A stretch of DNA of 64,000 bases. Source: Candidatus Binatia bacterium. GTDB taxonomy: Bacteria > Vulcanimicrobiota > Vulcanimicrobiia > Vulcanimicrobiales > Vulcanimicrobiaceae. The stretch covers positions 1,550,001 through 1,614,000 of the forward strand of contig DATKHY010000007.1 of the NCBI GenBank assembly GCA_035544215.1. Reading direction: 5' to 3'. Shown one piece after another: positions 1-9,080 of the stretch (within the stretch, counting starts at the first letter, position 1; the number at the start of each line of letters is the position of its first letter). A model generated the notes under the pieces. That model searched no databases. It was not told the origin of the DNA and saw nothing but the letters and a program-made list of their open reading frames with translations. Position numbers and translations under genes: made by a program.

Positions 1-1283
1 TGCTCACGGGGCGCTGCGCCGATCTGTACGGGCGGTTTCGTTTCTTCGTCGCCGGGTTGATCGTGTTTGCGCTCGGCTCGTTGCTCGGTGGCCTGGCGCG
101 CAGCGGCGAGATGCTGATCGCCATGCGCGCCGTGCAAGGGCTGGGCGCCGCGCTGGCCAACCCGGCGGCGTTGGCGATCGCGCTTTCGCTGTTTCCGGCG
201 GGACCGCAGCGCTCGCGTGCGATCGCGACGTGGGGAATGGTCGGCACGATGGGTGTCGCGGCGGGCATGCTCTTCGGCGGCGTTCTCGTGCAGTATCTGG
301 GATGGCGTTCGGTGCTGTTCGTCAACGTGCCGATCGCGGCGCTGGTCCTCGCACTCGCACCGATCTATCTGACACGCGATCGGGGTGACGCGACGCATCC
401 GAAGCTCGACGTGCTCGGCGCGCTTCTGCTCACGACAGGGCTCGTGACGTTCGTCTACACCGTCGAGTCGATCCCGGTCGAGGGCCTCGGGTCGTGGCAC
501 GCGCTTGCCGGCATTGCGGCGACCGTGGTGTCGCTGGCGCTGTTCGTCTTGGTCGAACGCCGCGTTGCCGAGCCGATCCTGCCGCGGCGCGTTTTACGGT
601 ATCCGGATCTCCTCTCCGGCGCGTCGGTCGTGATGCTCCAGCCGATGTCGTACGCCGGCATCTTGGTGTTCGCATCGGTCTACGTGCAGCGCGTCTCCGG
701 TTACGCTCCGCTATGGGCGGGGCTGGCCTTCCTGCCGTCGACCGTCATCGTCGCACTCGTGGCCGCGCCGCTGACCATGCCGATCGCGCGCGCGCTCGGC
801 GTGCGCACGATGGGCATCGTGATGGGCGGTTTGATGACCGCCGGAGAGGCGATCCTGCTCTTCATGCAGCCGAACTCGCCGTATTGGGCGATCCTTCTTC
901 CGGCCACGTGCATCGCCGGCTTCAGCGGCATGCTCGCCTATCAGACGGGAATGATCGCGGGGCTCGCGCACGTCGACGACGTCGACGAGGGCAGCGCCTC
1001 GGCCGCGATGAGCTTCGCGCTGCAGCTCGGCATCGGCTTGGGCGTGGCGTTCGGCGCCGCGGTTGAGGAGGCGAGAACGGCGGCCTTGCTCCACGCCGGT
1101 GCGTCACCAATCGTTGCGCTCGCCGGCGGCCTCCACGGCGCGTTCTGGTTTTCCGTGATCGCGGGGGTGGCGACCGCGGCGGCCGTCGTCGCCGGGTACC
1201 GTCACGCGGCAGCGGCAGAGATTCCGCAGCGGCATTACCTTCCGTTCGGGAAACTGCATCATCCCATCTCGGTGAAGGCGTGA
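1..1283 (+). CDS. MFS drug exporter, DHA2-like (5' end outside window)
   Basis: Major facilitator protein, probably a proton-coupled multidrug exporter of the DHA2 (14-helix, EmrB/QacA) type in the inner membrane. The frame is open to the left edge, and the first visible residues, LTGRCADLYGRFRF, match the motif A loop between helices 2 and 3, so roughly the first two helices are missing. A TTG at 57 is internal to the family fold and is not the true start. About eleven hydrophobic segments follow. The C-terminus ends in a short charged tail. The stop overlaps the start of the sirtuin gene (GTGA), so the two are probably cotranscribed. Substrate cannot be told from sequence. Confidence 0.85.
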   Translation, partial: LTGRCADLYGRFRFFVAGLIVFALGSLLGGLARSGEMLIAMRAVQGLGAALANPAALAIALSLFPAGPQRSRAIATWGMVGTMGVAAGMLFGGVLVQYLGWRSVLFVNVPIAALVLALAPIYLTRDRGDATHPKLDVLGALLLTTGLVTFVYTVESIPVEGLGSWHALAGIAATVVSLALFVLVERRVAEPILPRRVLRYPDLLSGASVVMLQPMSYAGILVFASVYVQRVSGYAPLWAGLAFLPSTVIVALVAAPLTMPIARALGVRTMGIVMGGLMTAGEAILLFMQPNSPYWAILLPATCIAGFSGMLAYQTGMIAGLAHVDDVDEGSASAAMSFALQLGIGLGVAFGAAVEEARTAALLHAGASPIVALAGGLHGAFWFSVIAGVATAAAVVAGYRHAAAAEIPQRHYLPFGKLHHPISVKA

Positions 1284-2011
1284 CGGAGACGCAGTTGGAC
1301 CAGCTCGTCGCGGCGTTGCGCGGCGCGTCGTCGGTCTTCGTACTCACCGGATCGGGCATCTCGGCCGAGAGCGGCCTGCCGACGTTTCGCGGGGTCGGCG
1401 GGCTCTGGCGCACGCACCGGGTCGAAGAGCTCGCGTCGCCGGAGGGGTTTGCGCGCGATCCACAGCTGGTGTGGACCTGGTACAACGAGCGCAAATCCGC
1501 GCACGGACGCGCGCAACCCAACGCCGGCCACGTCGCGCTGGCGCGGCTCGAGGACAGCGTTGCGGACTTCACGCTGTCTACGCAGAACGTCGACTCGCTG
1601 CACTTGCGCGCCGGGTCGCGCAACGTGCTCGAGCTGCACGGTAACCTGCGCGAGGCGCGCTGCGCGCGCTGCGACGCGCGCCGGCCGCTGCCCGACGATG
1701 GTTTACCGCGCAGCCAGATCCAGCACGAGTGCGGCGGGCTCTTTCGGCCCGACATCGTGTGGTTTGGCGAGCCGCTGCCGGAGGCGGCGTGGCGAGCGTC
1801 CGAACGCGCGGCCGCGCGGGCCGGCGTCATCCTCGTGGTCGGCACCAGCGCGGTCGTCTATCCGGCCGCGGCGCTGGCGACGCATTACAACCGTCGTGCC
1901 TTCGTCGCCGAGATCAACCCCGAAGCGACGGCGATCAGCGACCACGTAAACTGCACGTTGCGCGGCACGGCGGCGGAGGTGCTCCCGAGAATCCTGGTTG
2001 GATTGGTTTAA
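1280..2011 (+). CDS. cobB: Sir2-family NAD-dependent deacylase, class III (CobB-like)
   Basis: Removes acyl groups from protein lysines using NAD. Visible motifs: GSGISAESGLPTFRG (NAD binding, residues 24-38), TQNVDSLH, catalytic His120 in ELHGN, and the class III signature Tyr68-x-x-Arg71 (WTWYNER), which in known class III sirtuins selects succinyl/malonyl groups. The zinc site is unusual: Cys128 and Cys131 form the first pair, but the second pair reads QHEC, leaving only Cys151, with His149 a possible substitute. Length 243 aa is normal. GTG start overlaps the MFS stop. The TAA stop overlaps the stop of the convergent permease in TTAA. Confidence 0.9.
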   Translation: MTETQLDQLVAALRGASSVFVLTGSGISAESGLPTFRGVGGLWRTHRVEELASPEGFARDPQLVWTWYNERKSAHGRAQPNAGHVALARLEDSVADFTLSTQNVDSLHLRAGSRNVLELHGNLREARCARCDARRPLPDDGLPRSQIQHECGGLFRPDIVWFGEPLPEAAWRASERAAARAGVILVVGTSAVVYPAAALATHYNRRAFVAEINPEATAISDHVNCTLRGTAAEVLPRILVGLV

Positions 2012-3354
2012 GTGGTGACCTCCCGAGTTACGGAACGCCGTCGCACGAAGAACCAGTAGACCGGCAGACCCGAGATCAGTATCGCGAGGCCGATCGTAGT
2101 CTCGGGCGAGGTGATCATGACGTCGACGACGACGCCCCACGCGACGGCAAGAAACATGAGGGTCGTTACGGGGTGGCCCGGCATTCGAATGCTGGGTGCG
2201 GGAGCCGCGGGATCGCGAGCGTCGCGATTCCGAAAGACGATGAGCGCAATGGCTGCTAGTCCGAAGAAGATGTAGTCGATGCACGTCACGTAGTTCAATA
2301 TCCGCTCGTAGGGAAGGAACGAAATAATTAGCGCGATCATGCCCTGGGAGACGATCGCTATGACCGGCGCGTGCGTTCGCCGGTTCACCCATGCTAACTG
2401 CTTGAAGAACGTGCCGTCAGCGGCCATTTGAAAGTAGACGCGAGGCGACGTTAGAATTTGGTTGCTCAAGAACCCAAGGGTCGACAGCGCGATAACGATC
2501 GCCATTACCCGCAGACCGATCGGGCCGAATGCGAGCCGCGCAATCTCCGAGGCTGGAGTGCTCGTGGCGGCGAGCGCATCGACCCCGAGCGTGCGCAGGC
2601 AGACCGCGTTTACGGCGAGATACAGCACGATGACGACGACGACGCCGGCGATGATGCCGCGCGGCAGGGTCACCTGCGGTTCCTTGAGCTCCGCCGTCAT
2701 GAAACTCGACGTTTGCCAGCCGCTGTAGGCGAACAGCACCGGAACGAGAGCGAGACCGATGGCCGCGAACGCTCCACCGGCGAAGGCGCCGGATTGACTT
2801 GAAACGGGCGCGGCGTGCGGCGCAACCAGGCCGACGACGACGAATCCGGCGACTGCGGCGATCTTGAGGATCATGAAGAGATTCTGCGTCGTCGCCCCGG
2901 TTCGCACTCCCAGTGCGTTGATCACCGTAAAGAACACGATCGCGATCCCCGCCACGAGGCCGCTCGAGAGCTGCCATCCGGTGAGCGGAGCGAAGTACTT
3001 TGCAAACGTGACGGCCGCGGCCGCCGCGCCGCCGCTCTGTGAGACGAGCAGCAGCGTCCATCCGTACATGAAGGCCAGTGAGGGATGGAAGGCATCCTTC
3101 ATGTAGGCGTAGACTCCGCCGTCGTGTGGCCGTCGGGCGGCGAGTTCGGCGAAAACGCCCGCGCCGAACAGCACCACCAAACCGCCGAGCACCCAGACCA
3201 GCATCACGAGCGGCGCGCTGTGCACGTGACGCGCGACGACCGATGGGTTCATGAAGATGCCCGAGCCGACGATCCCGCCCATCACGATTAGGGCGGCGTC
3301 GCGGCCACCGAGGCGGCGCAGAAGTTTAGGCGAACCTTGCGGGTATGTTTGCAC
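2008..3354 (-). CDS. APC-family amino acid permease
   Basis: Predicted 12-helix amino-acid/polyamine/organocation transporter of 448 aa. The N-terminus carries the family hallmark MGGIVGSGIFMNP in helix 1, followed by GGLVVLFGAGVFAELAARRP in helix 2. It resembles L-amino-acid (LAT-like) transporters, but the substrate cannot be assigned. The start is GTG at 3354 with AGGAAG about ten bases upstream. The first bases overlap the 5' end of the divergent secreted-protein gene, so the two promoters must lie in each other's coding region or the true starts are slightly internal. Confidence 0.87.
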   Translation of the reverse strand: MQTYPQGSPKLLRRLGGRDAALIVMGGIVGSGIFMNPSVVARHVHSAPLVMLVWVLGGLVVLFGAGVFAELAARRPHDGGVYAYMKDAFHPSLAFMYGWTLLLVSQSGGAAAAAVTFAKYFAPLTGWQLSSGLVAGIAIVFFTVINALGVRTGATTQNLFMILKIAAVAGFVVVGLVAPHAAPVSSQSGAFAGGAFAAIGLALVPVLFAYSGWQTSSFMTAELKEPQVTLPRGIIAGVVVVIVLYLAVNAVCLRTLGVDALAATSTPASEIARLAFGPIGLRVMAIVIALSTLGFLSNQILTSPRVYFQMAADGTFFKQLAWVNRRTHAPVIAIVSQGMIALIISFLPYERILNYVTCIDYIFFGLAAIALIVFRNRDARDPAAPAPSIRMPGHPVTTLMFLAVAWGVVVDVMITSPETTIGLAILISGLPVYWFFVRRRSVTREVTT

Positions 3355-3359
3355 TAGCG

Positions 3360-3863
3360 ATGTTCTTCCTCACGACTCTCGCTTCTACCGTGGCGCAAGC
3401 GCCGCCCCCGGCACCTCCGGTCGTCGCCGCTCAGCCGCCGCTCGAGGATGGCGCGTGCCTCGACTCGGCGCGGGCCGTCCCGCAGGTGCTCCAGCCGCCC
3501 GTGTCCCGCGCGATGCAGATCGTGCGCATCGACCAGGTCGTCTCGACCGCGACGATGATGCCCGGCGCGATCATCGGCTTCCTCTACACAACGCAGAACG
3601 GTACGACCTGGCTCGGCGAGCGCAGCACCGAGTATACGTCGCCTGCGACGGCGACGGCGATCAATACGGTGTTGGCCGCCACGCACGTTGCGACGAAGAA
3701 CATCACGAGCTTTCCGCCGCAGAGCCGCTACGGCGTAGCCACGAAATACGCGCAGTTCTTCCCGGTCCGGATTCCGCCCGACGCGTTCGGGCCGCTGCGC
3801 ATCTCGCTGGCGCCTTGCGTCATATGGCCGCCCGGGCGAGCGCTGCCCGATCCGAGCTTATGA
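3360..3863 (+). CDS. secreted hypothetical protein
   Basis: No family recognised. The N-terminus MFFLTTLASTVAQA looks like a short signal peptide with cleavage after AQA, followed by a proline-rich stretch (PPPAPPVVAAQPP). The mature part is about 150 residues with two cysteines, one near the start and one near the C-terminus, which could form a disulfide in the periplasm. An alternative ATG at 3345 adds five residues and overlaps the divergent permease. The gene stands alone before a repeat-bearing spacer. Confidence 0.6.
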   Translation: MFFLTTLASTVAQAPPPAPPVVAAQPPLEDGACLDSARAVPQVLQPPVSRAMQIVRIDQVVSTATMMPGAIIGFLYTTQNGTTWLGERSTEYTSPATATAINTVLAATHVATKNITSFPPQSRYGVATKYAQFFPVRIPPDAFGPLRISLAPCVIWPPGRALPDPSL

Positions 3864-3886
3864 CCGCTCGGACCCTTTGCGGCGTA

Positions 3887-3932
3887 GCCTGTCCTGAGCG
3901 ACACTGAGCTTGTCGAAGTGGAGTCGAAGGGC
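3887..3932. repeat. extragenic CTGAG...GTCGAAG-type repeat
   Basis: Spacer sequence containing TGTCCTGAGCG, CTGAGCTTGTCGAAG and GGAGTCGAAGGGC. It matches in style a family of short intergenic repeats common in many GC-rich bacteria. A degenerate relative lies at 60243-60290. The rest of the 102-bp spacer holds only the hsp20 promoter region. Confidence 0.5.
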
Positions 3933-3954
3933 ATCCGAGCGCCGGGATAGCGTG

Positions 3955-3960
3955 TTATAA
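3955..3960 (+). promoter_or_regulatory. candidate -10 (TTATAA) for hsp20
   Basis: TTATAA ends five bases before the hsp20 ATG at 3966 and no Shine-Dalgarno is present, so initiation at or beside the A of ATG (leaderless mRNA) is likely. No convincing -35. Confidence 0.35.
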
Positions 3961-3965
3961 GCCCG

Positions 3966-4355
3966 ATGGAATTCGTCGTTCGCGCCCGCTTGGGGACGTT
4001 TGCCCCCAACGCCGACGTCTTCGTCGACGAGGATAAGTGCAGCGTCATCGTCGTTGTCGAGGTCGCCGGGGCGGACGCCGAGTCTCTGAGCGTTTACTTC
4101 GACGAGAGCTGTCTCGTGATCTCCGGACGCCGCCTGCAGGCGGCGCACTGGCGGCGCGGGTCGTTTGCCCAGAAGGAAATCGCGCGCGGCGATTTCGTTA
4201 AGCGAATTCCACTGCCGGTCGCGATCGAATACGACCGCGTCACGGCCAGCTACGACGACGGCCTGCTCGTCGTCGTCGCGCCGATCGCAGTGACGGCGTA
4301 CATGCCGACCTCGCGCACGGAGCTGCATCTTGTCGTCAAGAGGACTCATTCATAG
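3966..4355 (+). CDS. Hsp20-family small heat shock protein
   Basis: ATP-independent holdase chaperone of 129 aa. It consists almost entirely of an alpha-crystallin domain: the beta-rich stretch VIVVVEVAGADAESLSV, then LVISGRR, a basic loop, the FAQKEIARGDFVKRIPLP strand, and VTASYDDGLLVVVAPIA, which matches the typical A-x-x-x-n-G-v-L core (here SYDDGLLVV). The usual C-terminal I-x-I/V anchoring motif is not obvious (last residues HLVVKRTHS). It ends four bases before the Lon ATG, so chaperone and protease form one proteostasis operon. Confidence 0.85.
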   Translation: MEFVVRARLGTFAPNADVFVDEDKCSVIVVVEVAGADAESLSVYFDESCLVISGRRLQAAHWRRGSFAQKEIARGDFVKRIPLPVAIEYDRVTASYDDGLLVVVAPIAVTAYMPTSRTELHLVVKRTHS

Positions 4356-4359
4356 TTAT

Positions 4360-6858
4360 ATGGCCGAAACGCGCCCGGCTGAAAAGGCTACGGCCGAACA
4401 GCCGAACCAAAACGTCGTCACCGCGAACCTGATCGGCATTCTGCCGCTGCAGGAGGCCGTGCTCTTCCCGCACACGGTCATTCCGCTCGCGGTCGTCAAG
4501 AAGCCGGGCATCGCGTTGGTCGAGGAGGCGCTGCGCGAGGGCAAGCCGATCGGCTTGACCGTGCTGAAGGATCGCGAGATCGAAGACCCTGGACCCGACG
4601 ACGTACATCGCGTCGGAACGATCGGCGTGATCCAAAAGATGCTCAAGGTTCCAGACGGGACGTTGCGCTGCATCGTCGCCGGCCAGCAGGTCTTCAGGAT
4701 CGAGCAGTTCACGCAGGTGTCGCCGTATATGGTGGCGGCGTACACCGAACTCCCCGATACGACGGTCGAGAACGAAGAGCTCGTAGCGATGCAGCGCAAC
4801 CTCGCGGGTCTCTTCCAGAAGCTGCTGTCGTATTTGCCGCAGGCGCCTCGCGAGATGGAGATGGAGGTGGCGAACATCACCGATCCGGTGGTGCTCACGT
4901 ACTTCGTCGCGTCGACGATGCGGCTCGACACCGCCGACCGCCAGGCGCTGCTCGAGGAGCGCGACACCGCGAAGCGCATGCGCAAGTTGACGCTCCTGCT
5001 CACCAAGGAGTTGGAAGTCGTCGAGCTCGGTCACAAGATTCAGAGCGACATCCAGCGCGAGATGGAAAAGAATCAGCGCGAGTTCTACCTGCGCCAGCAG
5101 CTGCGCGCGATCCAGGAAGAGCTCGGCGAGGTTGATCCGCAGCAGGCCGAGACCAACGAGCTGCGCTCGAAAATCGACGCCGCGGCGATGCCGCCCGACG
5201 TGAAGAAGGCCGCCGACCGCGAGCTCGACCGGCTCTCGAAGGTGCCGCAGGCGAGCCCGGAATACAGCGTGATCCGCACGTATCTCGACTGGCTCGTCAC
5301 GCTGCCGTGGAACGTCGAAACGGCCGACCACATCGACATCAAGGCGGCGCGCACGATCCTCGACGAGGACCACTACGATCTCGACAAGATCAAGGACCGA
5401 ATCATCGAGTATCTCGCGGTCGGAAAGCTCAAGAAAAAACTGACCGGGCCGATCCTGTGCTTCGTCGGTCCGCCTGGCGTGGGCAAAACGTCGCTGGGCC
5501 AATCTATCGCGCGCGCGATGGGGCGTAAGTTCGTGCGCCTCTCGGTGGGTGGCGTTCACGACGAGGCCGAGATCCGCGGTCATCGCCGCACGTACATCGG
5601 CGCGATGCCGGGCACGATCGTGCGCGCGATTCGCGACTCCGGCACGCGCAATCCCGTGATGATGATCGACGAGATCGACAAGGTGGGTGCGGACTTCCGC
5701 GGCGACCCGCAGTCGGCGCTGCTCGAGGTGCTCGATCCGGAGCAGAACAACAACTTCCGCGACCACTATCTCGACTTGCCGTTCGATCTGTCGGCGGTGC
5801 TCTTCATCTGCACGGCCAACAACCTCGATACGATCTCGCCGCCGCTGCGCGACCGCATGGAGATCATCACGCTTTCGGGATACACCGAGCTCGAGAAGCT
5901 CCAAATCGCTAAGCGCTATCTCGTTAGGAAGCAGCGCCAGAACAACGGCCTGCGCGACACGCAGGCGCAGATCAGCGACGCTGCGATCCGTGCGATCATC
6001 AACGACTACACGCGAGAGGCGGGGGTCCGCAATCTCGAGCGCGAGATCGGTTCGGTCTTCCGCAAGATCGCGCGGAAGATCGCCGAGAGCCCGCGCTACA
6101 AAGCGCGCGTGAAGCCCGAAAATCTCGTCGAGTATCTCAGCAAACCGCGCTTCTTCAACGAGGTGCGCAAACGCGTCGCGTCCGTCGGCGTCGCCACGGG
6201 CATGGCATGGACGCCGGTCGGCGGCGACATCCTCTTTATCGAAACTCAGGCGATGCCCGGGACCGGCAAGCTGGTGCTAACGGGCCAGCTCGGCGACGTG
6301 ATGAAGGAGAGCGCGCAGGCCGCCGTCTCGTTCCTGCGTTCGCGGTCGGGCGAGCTCGGGCTGCCCGAGGACTACTTCGCGAAGCACGACATTCACATCC
6401 ACGTACCTGCCGGCGCGACGCCGAAGGATGGTCCGTCGGCCGGCATCGCGCTCGCGACGTCGATCGCCTCGATGCTGACCGGCATCAAGGTCGATCCGAA
6501 TCTTGCGATGACGGGTGAGATCACGCTGACGGGGCAAGTGCTCCCGATCGGCGGATTGAAAGAAAAAGTGTTGGGCGCCAAGCGCGCGGGGATCACGAAG
6601 ATCCTTCTGCCGCGCCGCAACGAGATGGATCTCGACGACATTCCGAAGGAAGTGCGCGACAGCATGACGTTCGTGCCGGTCGACGAGCTTTCCGAGGTGC
6701 TGCATCACGCGCTGGGCAAGCGCCTCATCTCGCCGGTTCCGCTGGGTGCCGACGGCAAGACCAACAACGTCGTTCCGCTGCGCGCCCGATCGGGGCACAC
6801 GAAGCGCCGCAACGGCGTCGTGAAGCGCAGCGGCGTCCGCAAACCGATCAAACGCTAG
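4360..6858 (+). CDS. lon: ATP-dependent protease Lon
   Basis: Soluble hexameric AAA+ protease degrading misfolded and regulatory proteins. Order: N-terminal substrate-binding domain (about 25-230), coiled coil ([23 protein letters not shown] region), AAA+ module with Walker A GPPGVGKT at 370-377 and Walker [10 protein letters not shown], then the protease domain with catalytic Ser693 in PKDGPSAG and Lys736 in GGLKEK, exactly 43 residues apart as in E. coli. A basic tail ends the protein. ATG at 4360 is chosen. A TTG at 4330 with GGAG seven bases upstream would add ten residues and overlap hsp20, and cannot be excluded. The gene is convergent with selD, with a 5-bp gap and no visible terminator. 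Confidence 0.97.
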   Translation: MAETRPAEKATAEQPNQNVVTANLIGILPLQEAVLFPHTVIPLAVVKKPGIALVEEALREGKPIGLTVLKDREIEDPGPDDVHRVGTIGVIQKMLKVPDGTLRCIVAGQQVFRIEQFTQVSPYMVAAYTELPDTTVENEELVAMQRNLAGLFQKLLSYLPQAPREMEMEVANITDPVVLTYFVASTMRLDTADRQALLEERDTAKRMRKLTLLLTKELEVVELGHKIQSDIQREMEKNQREFYLRQQLRAIQEELGEVDPQQAETNELRSKIDAAAMPPDVKKAADRELDRLSKVPQASPEYSVIRTYLDWLVTLPWNVETADHIDIKAARTILDEDHYDLDKIKDRIIEYLAVGKLKKKLTGPILCFVGPPGVGKTSLGQSIARAMGRKFVRLSVGGVHDEAEIRGHRRTYIGAMPGTIVRAIRDSGTRNPVMMIDEIDKVGADFRGDPQSALLEVLDPEQNNNFRDHYLDLPFDLSAVLFICTANNLDTISPPLRDRMEIITLSGYTELEKLQIAKRYLVRKQRQNNGLRDTQAQISDAAIRAIINDYTREAGVRNLEREIGSVFRKIARKIAESPRYKARVKPENLVEYLSKPRFFNEVRKRVASVGVATGMAWTPVGGDILFIETQAMPGTGKLVLTGQLGDVMKESAQAAVSFLRSRSGELGLPEDYFAKHDIHIHVPAGATPKDGPSAGIALATSIASMLTGIKVDPNLAMTGEITLTGQVLPIGGLKEKVLGAKRAGITKILLPRRNEMDLDDIPKEVRDSMTFVPVDELSEVLHHALGKRLISPVPLGADGKTNNVVPLRARSGHTKRRNGVVKRSGVRKPIKR

Positions 6859-6863
6859 CGACG

Positions 6864-7898
6864 TTAGCCCACAAAAATTCCGGTGCCCTCGCGCACTTCG
6901 CCGACAACGGCCGCGAGGGCGCCGTATTTTTGTAGGTCGCGCGAAAGCGGTTGGACGCGATCCGGCCCGACGCTGATCAAGAGGCCGCCCGACGTCTGTG
7001 CGTCGGAGAGACCGAGACGCACGCTCTCGGGTATCGATGGAGCAAAATCCGTAAACACCGCATGCGTTTCGGCGTTGCGGCGCGTGCCGCCCGGCACCGT
7101 CCCCGTCTCAATCAGATCGAGCACGCCGGACATAAACGGCACGGCGGTGGCGTTAAGGGCGAGCATCACGTTCGACGCGCGCGCCATGTTGTCGGCGTGG
7201 CCGAGCAGACCGAAGCCGGTCACGTCCGTCGCCGCAAGCGCGCCCGCAGCCAACATCGCCTCGGACGCGCGGTCGTTGAGCGTCGTCATCCAATCCACGG
7301 CTTCGCGTAGATCGTGGTCCGTAATCGCACCACGCTTGAGCGCCGTCGTTAGGATGCCCGTGCCGAGCGGCTTGGTCAACACGAGCACGTCGCCCGGCAG
7401 CGCGCCGGCGTTGGTCACGACGCGTTTCGGATCGACGACACCAGTAACCGCCATGCCGTATTTCGGTTCAGCGTCCTTGATGGTGTGGCCGCCGAGGATA
7501 GCGACGCCGGCGTTGCGCGCTACCGCCGCGCCTCCGTCGAGGATCCGCGCCAAGATCGCGAGATCGAGATCCTCCGGAAACGCGACGATGTTGAGCGCGG
7601 TCAGCGGGCGGCCGCCCATAGCGTAGACGTCGGAGAGTGCGTTGGTCGCGGCGATGCGACCGAAGTCGTACGGATCGTCGACGATCGGCGTGAAGAAGTC
7701 GACGGTCTGCACGAGCGCGAGATCCCCGCGCACGAGATACACGCCCGCGTCGTCACTGCCGCCGTAACCGATGAGGACGCGCTCGTTCGTCGCGGGCGAC
7801 ACGCGCTCCATCACATGACGCAGCTCCGCCGCGCCGAGCTTGGCCGCGCAGCCCGCGCACGAGGACAGCTCGGTAAGGCGGATGCTTGCGACGTCCAT
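6864..7898 (-). CDS. selD: selenide, water dikinase
   Basis: Makes selenophosphate from selenide and ATP for selenocysteine and selenouridine synthesis. The N-terminal loop SSCAGCAAK places Cys17 and Lys20 exactly at the E. coli catalytic positions. Cys17 is a normal cysteine codon, not UGA. The AIR synthase-like fold is evident (GGSDDAGVY, GGHTIKDAEPKYG, TDVTGFGLLGH). Length 344 aa is normal. The ATG at 7898 has no Shine-Dalgarno and lies only 15 bp from the divergent aminotransferase ATG. No other selenium gene is in the window, so which selenium use it serves is unknown. Confidence 0.95.
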   Translation of the reverse strand: MDVASIRLTELSSCAGCAAKLGAAELRHVMERVSPATNERVLIGYGGSDDAGVYLVRGDLALVQTVDFFTPIVDDPYDFGRIAATNALSDVYAMGGRPLTALNIVAFPEDLDLAILARILDGGAAVARNAGVAILGGHTIKDAEPKYGMAVTGVVDPKRVVTNAGALPGDVLVLTKPLGTGILTTALKRGAITDHDLREAVDWMTTLNDRASEAMLAAGALAATDVTGFGLLGHADNMARASNVMLALNATAVPFMSGVLDLIETGTVPGGTRRNAETHAVFTDFAPSIPESVRLGLSDAQTSGGLLISVGPDRVQPLSRDLQKYGALAAVVGEVREGTGIFVG

Positions 7899-7913
7899 CG
7901 AAAGCAATATTTG
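7899..7913. promoter_or_regulatory. 15-bp divergent spacer with symmetric AATATT core
   Basis: The only non-coding DNA between selD (minus) and the aminotransferase (plus). It is AT-rich, centred on the palindrome AATATT (7907-7912), and has no Shine-Dalgarno for either gene. Its size and symmetry fit a shared bidirectional -10 giving two leaderless transcripts, but this is inference. Confidence 0.4.
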
Positions 7914-9080
7914 ATGCCGCGGCAACTGCTGTTCCTTCCGGGGCCCGTCATGCTCGCTCAGCCGGTCGTCGAAGCCCTGGCCTGTCCGCTGATCGACCAT
8001 CGCGGCCCCGAGTTCGCAGCGCTGCTCGGTCGCATCACGGGCGCCCTGCAGCCAATCTTCGGCACACAAGGGGACGTCGTGTTGCTCGGCAGCTCGGGCA
8101 CCGGCGCTCTCGAGACCGCCGTCGCTAACGTCTTTACTCCGGGCGACCGCGTCCTCTCGTGTGCCGTCGGTGTCTTCGGCAAGCGCTTCGCGGCGATCGC
8201 GGAGCGTTACGGCTGCTCGGTCGAGCCGCTCGACACCGCCGTGGGCTCGGCGCTCGATCCGCGCGCGCTCGAGGCGCGCCTTTCGGCCGACACGAAGCGT
8301 GAGTTCGCGGGCGTCTTGATCACGCACAACGAGACGTCCACCGGCGTCGCGTCCGACATGGCCGCGCTCGCGCCGATCCTGCAGGCTCACGGCGCGTTGA
8401 CGCTGGTCGATTCGATCAGCGGACTCGGTGCGTCGGAGCTGCGCATGGACGAGTGGGGCTACGATGTCGTGGTCGCGGCGTCGCAGAAGGCCTTCGCGGC
8501 GCCCCCGGGCGTCGCGATGGTGGCCGCCAGCGAGCGCGCCTGGAAGCGCATGGAACACACAAAATCAGCGCGGTTTTATTTCGACTTGCGGCACGCGCGC
8601 GAAGCGGCGCGGCACGGTCAGATGCCGTGGACGCCTCCGATTTCGATCCTCTACGCGCTCGACGTCGCGCTCCAGCGCTATCACGCGGAGGGAATGGAAG
8701 CTTCGTGGACGCGCTTCGCGCGTTATGCCGCAGCGATTCGCGCCGCGCTCGAACGCCTCGGCTTCACGCTCGTGTCGACGCCGGACGCCCACTCGCCGAC
8801 CGTCGTAGCGGCCTACCCGCCGGCCGGCGTTGACATCGCGGCGCTGCTGAAGCGGCTGCGTGAAAAACATCGCGTCGTGCTCTCCGGCGGCCAGGGCGAG
8901 CTGGCCGGAAAGATCCTGCGATTCGGCACGATGGGCGACGTGCGCGACGTCGACCTGCTCGGCGCGATCGGCGCGATCGAGCTCACGCTGCTGGATCTCG
9001 GCCACGACGTGACGCCCGGAGCGGCGACCGGCGCAGCGATCGAAGCGCTCGCGGGGCGCTTTATAAGTGGTGTCGCCTAA
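7914..9080 (+). CDS. class V PLP-dependent aminotransferase (alanine/serine-glyoxylate type)
   Basis: Fold type I, class V aminotransferase of 388 aa. The N-terminal LLFLPGPVMLAQPVVEAL matches the L-x-x-PGP start of alanine-glyoxylate/serine-pyruvate enzymes. The PLP lysine is Lys192 in AASQKAF, with upstream LVDSISGLGA supplying the cofactor aspartate. It could run in serine-glyoxylate exchange, fitting the glyoxylate-shunt genes elsewhere in the window, or in phosphonate metabolism; the substrate is undetermined. ATG at 7914 is fixed by the conserved N-terminus. Its 3' end overlaps the convergent cvpA gene by 20 bp. Confidence 0.82.
   Translation: MPRQLLFLPGPVMLAQPVVEALACPLIDHRGPEFAALLGRITGALQPIFGTQGDVVLLGSSGTGALETAVANVFTPGDRVLSCAVGVFGKRFAAIAERYGCSVEPLDTAVGSALDPRALEARLSADTKREFAGVLITHNETSTGVASDMAALAPILQAHGALTLVDSISGLGASELRMDEWGYDVVVAASQKAFAAPPGVAMVAASERAWKRMEHTKSARFYFDLRHAREAARHGQMPWTPPISILYALDVALQRYHAEGMEASWTRFARYAAAIRAALERLGFTLVSTPDAHSPTVVAAYPPAGVDIAALLKRLREKHRVVLSGGQGELAGKILRFGTMGDVRDVDLLGAIGAIELTLLDLGHDVTPGAATGAAIEALAGRFISGVA

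Noticed and set aside
7840-7898. Selenocysteine in SelD
   Set aside because: Position 17 is a normal cysteine codon; no in-frame TGA.
6864-8558. 564-residue fused protein containing SelD
   Set aside because: The N-terminal 220 residues are antisense to the aminotransferase and low-complexity; SelD starts at 7898.
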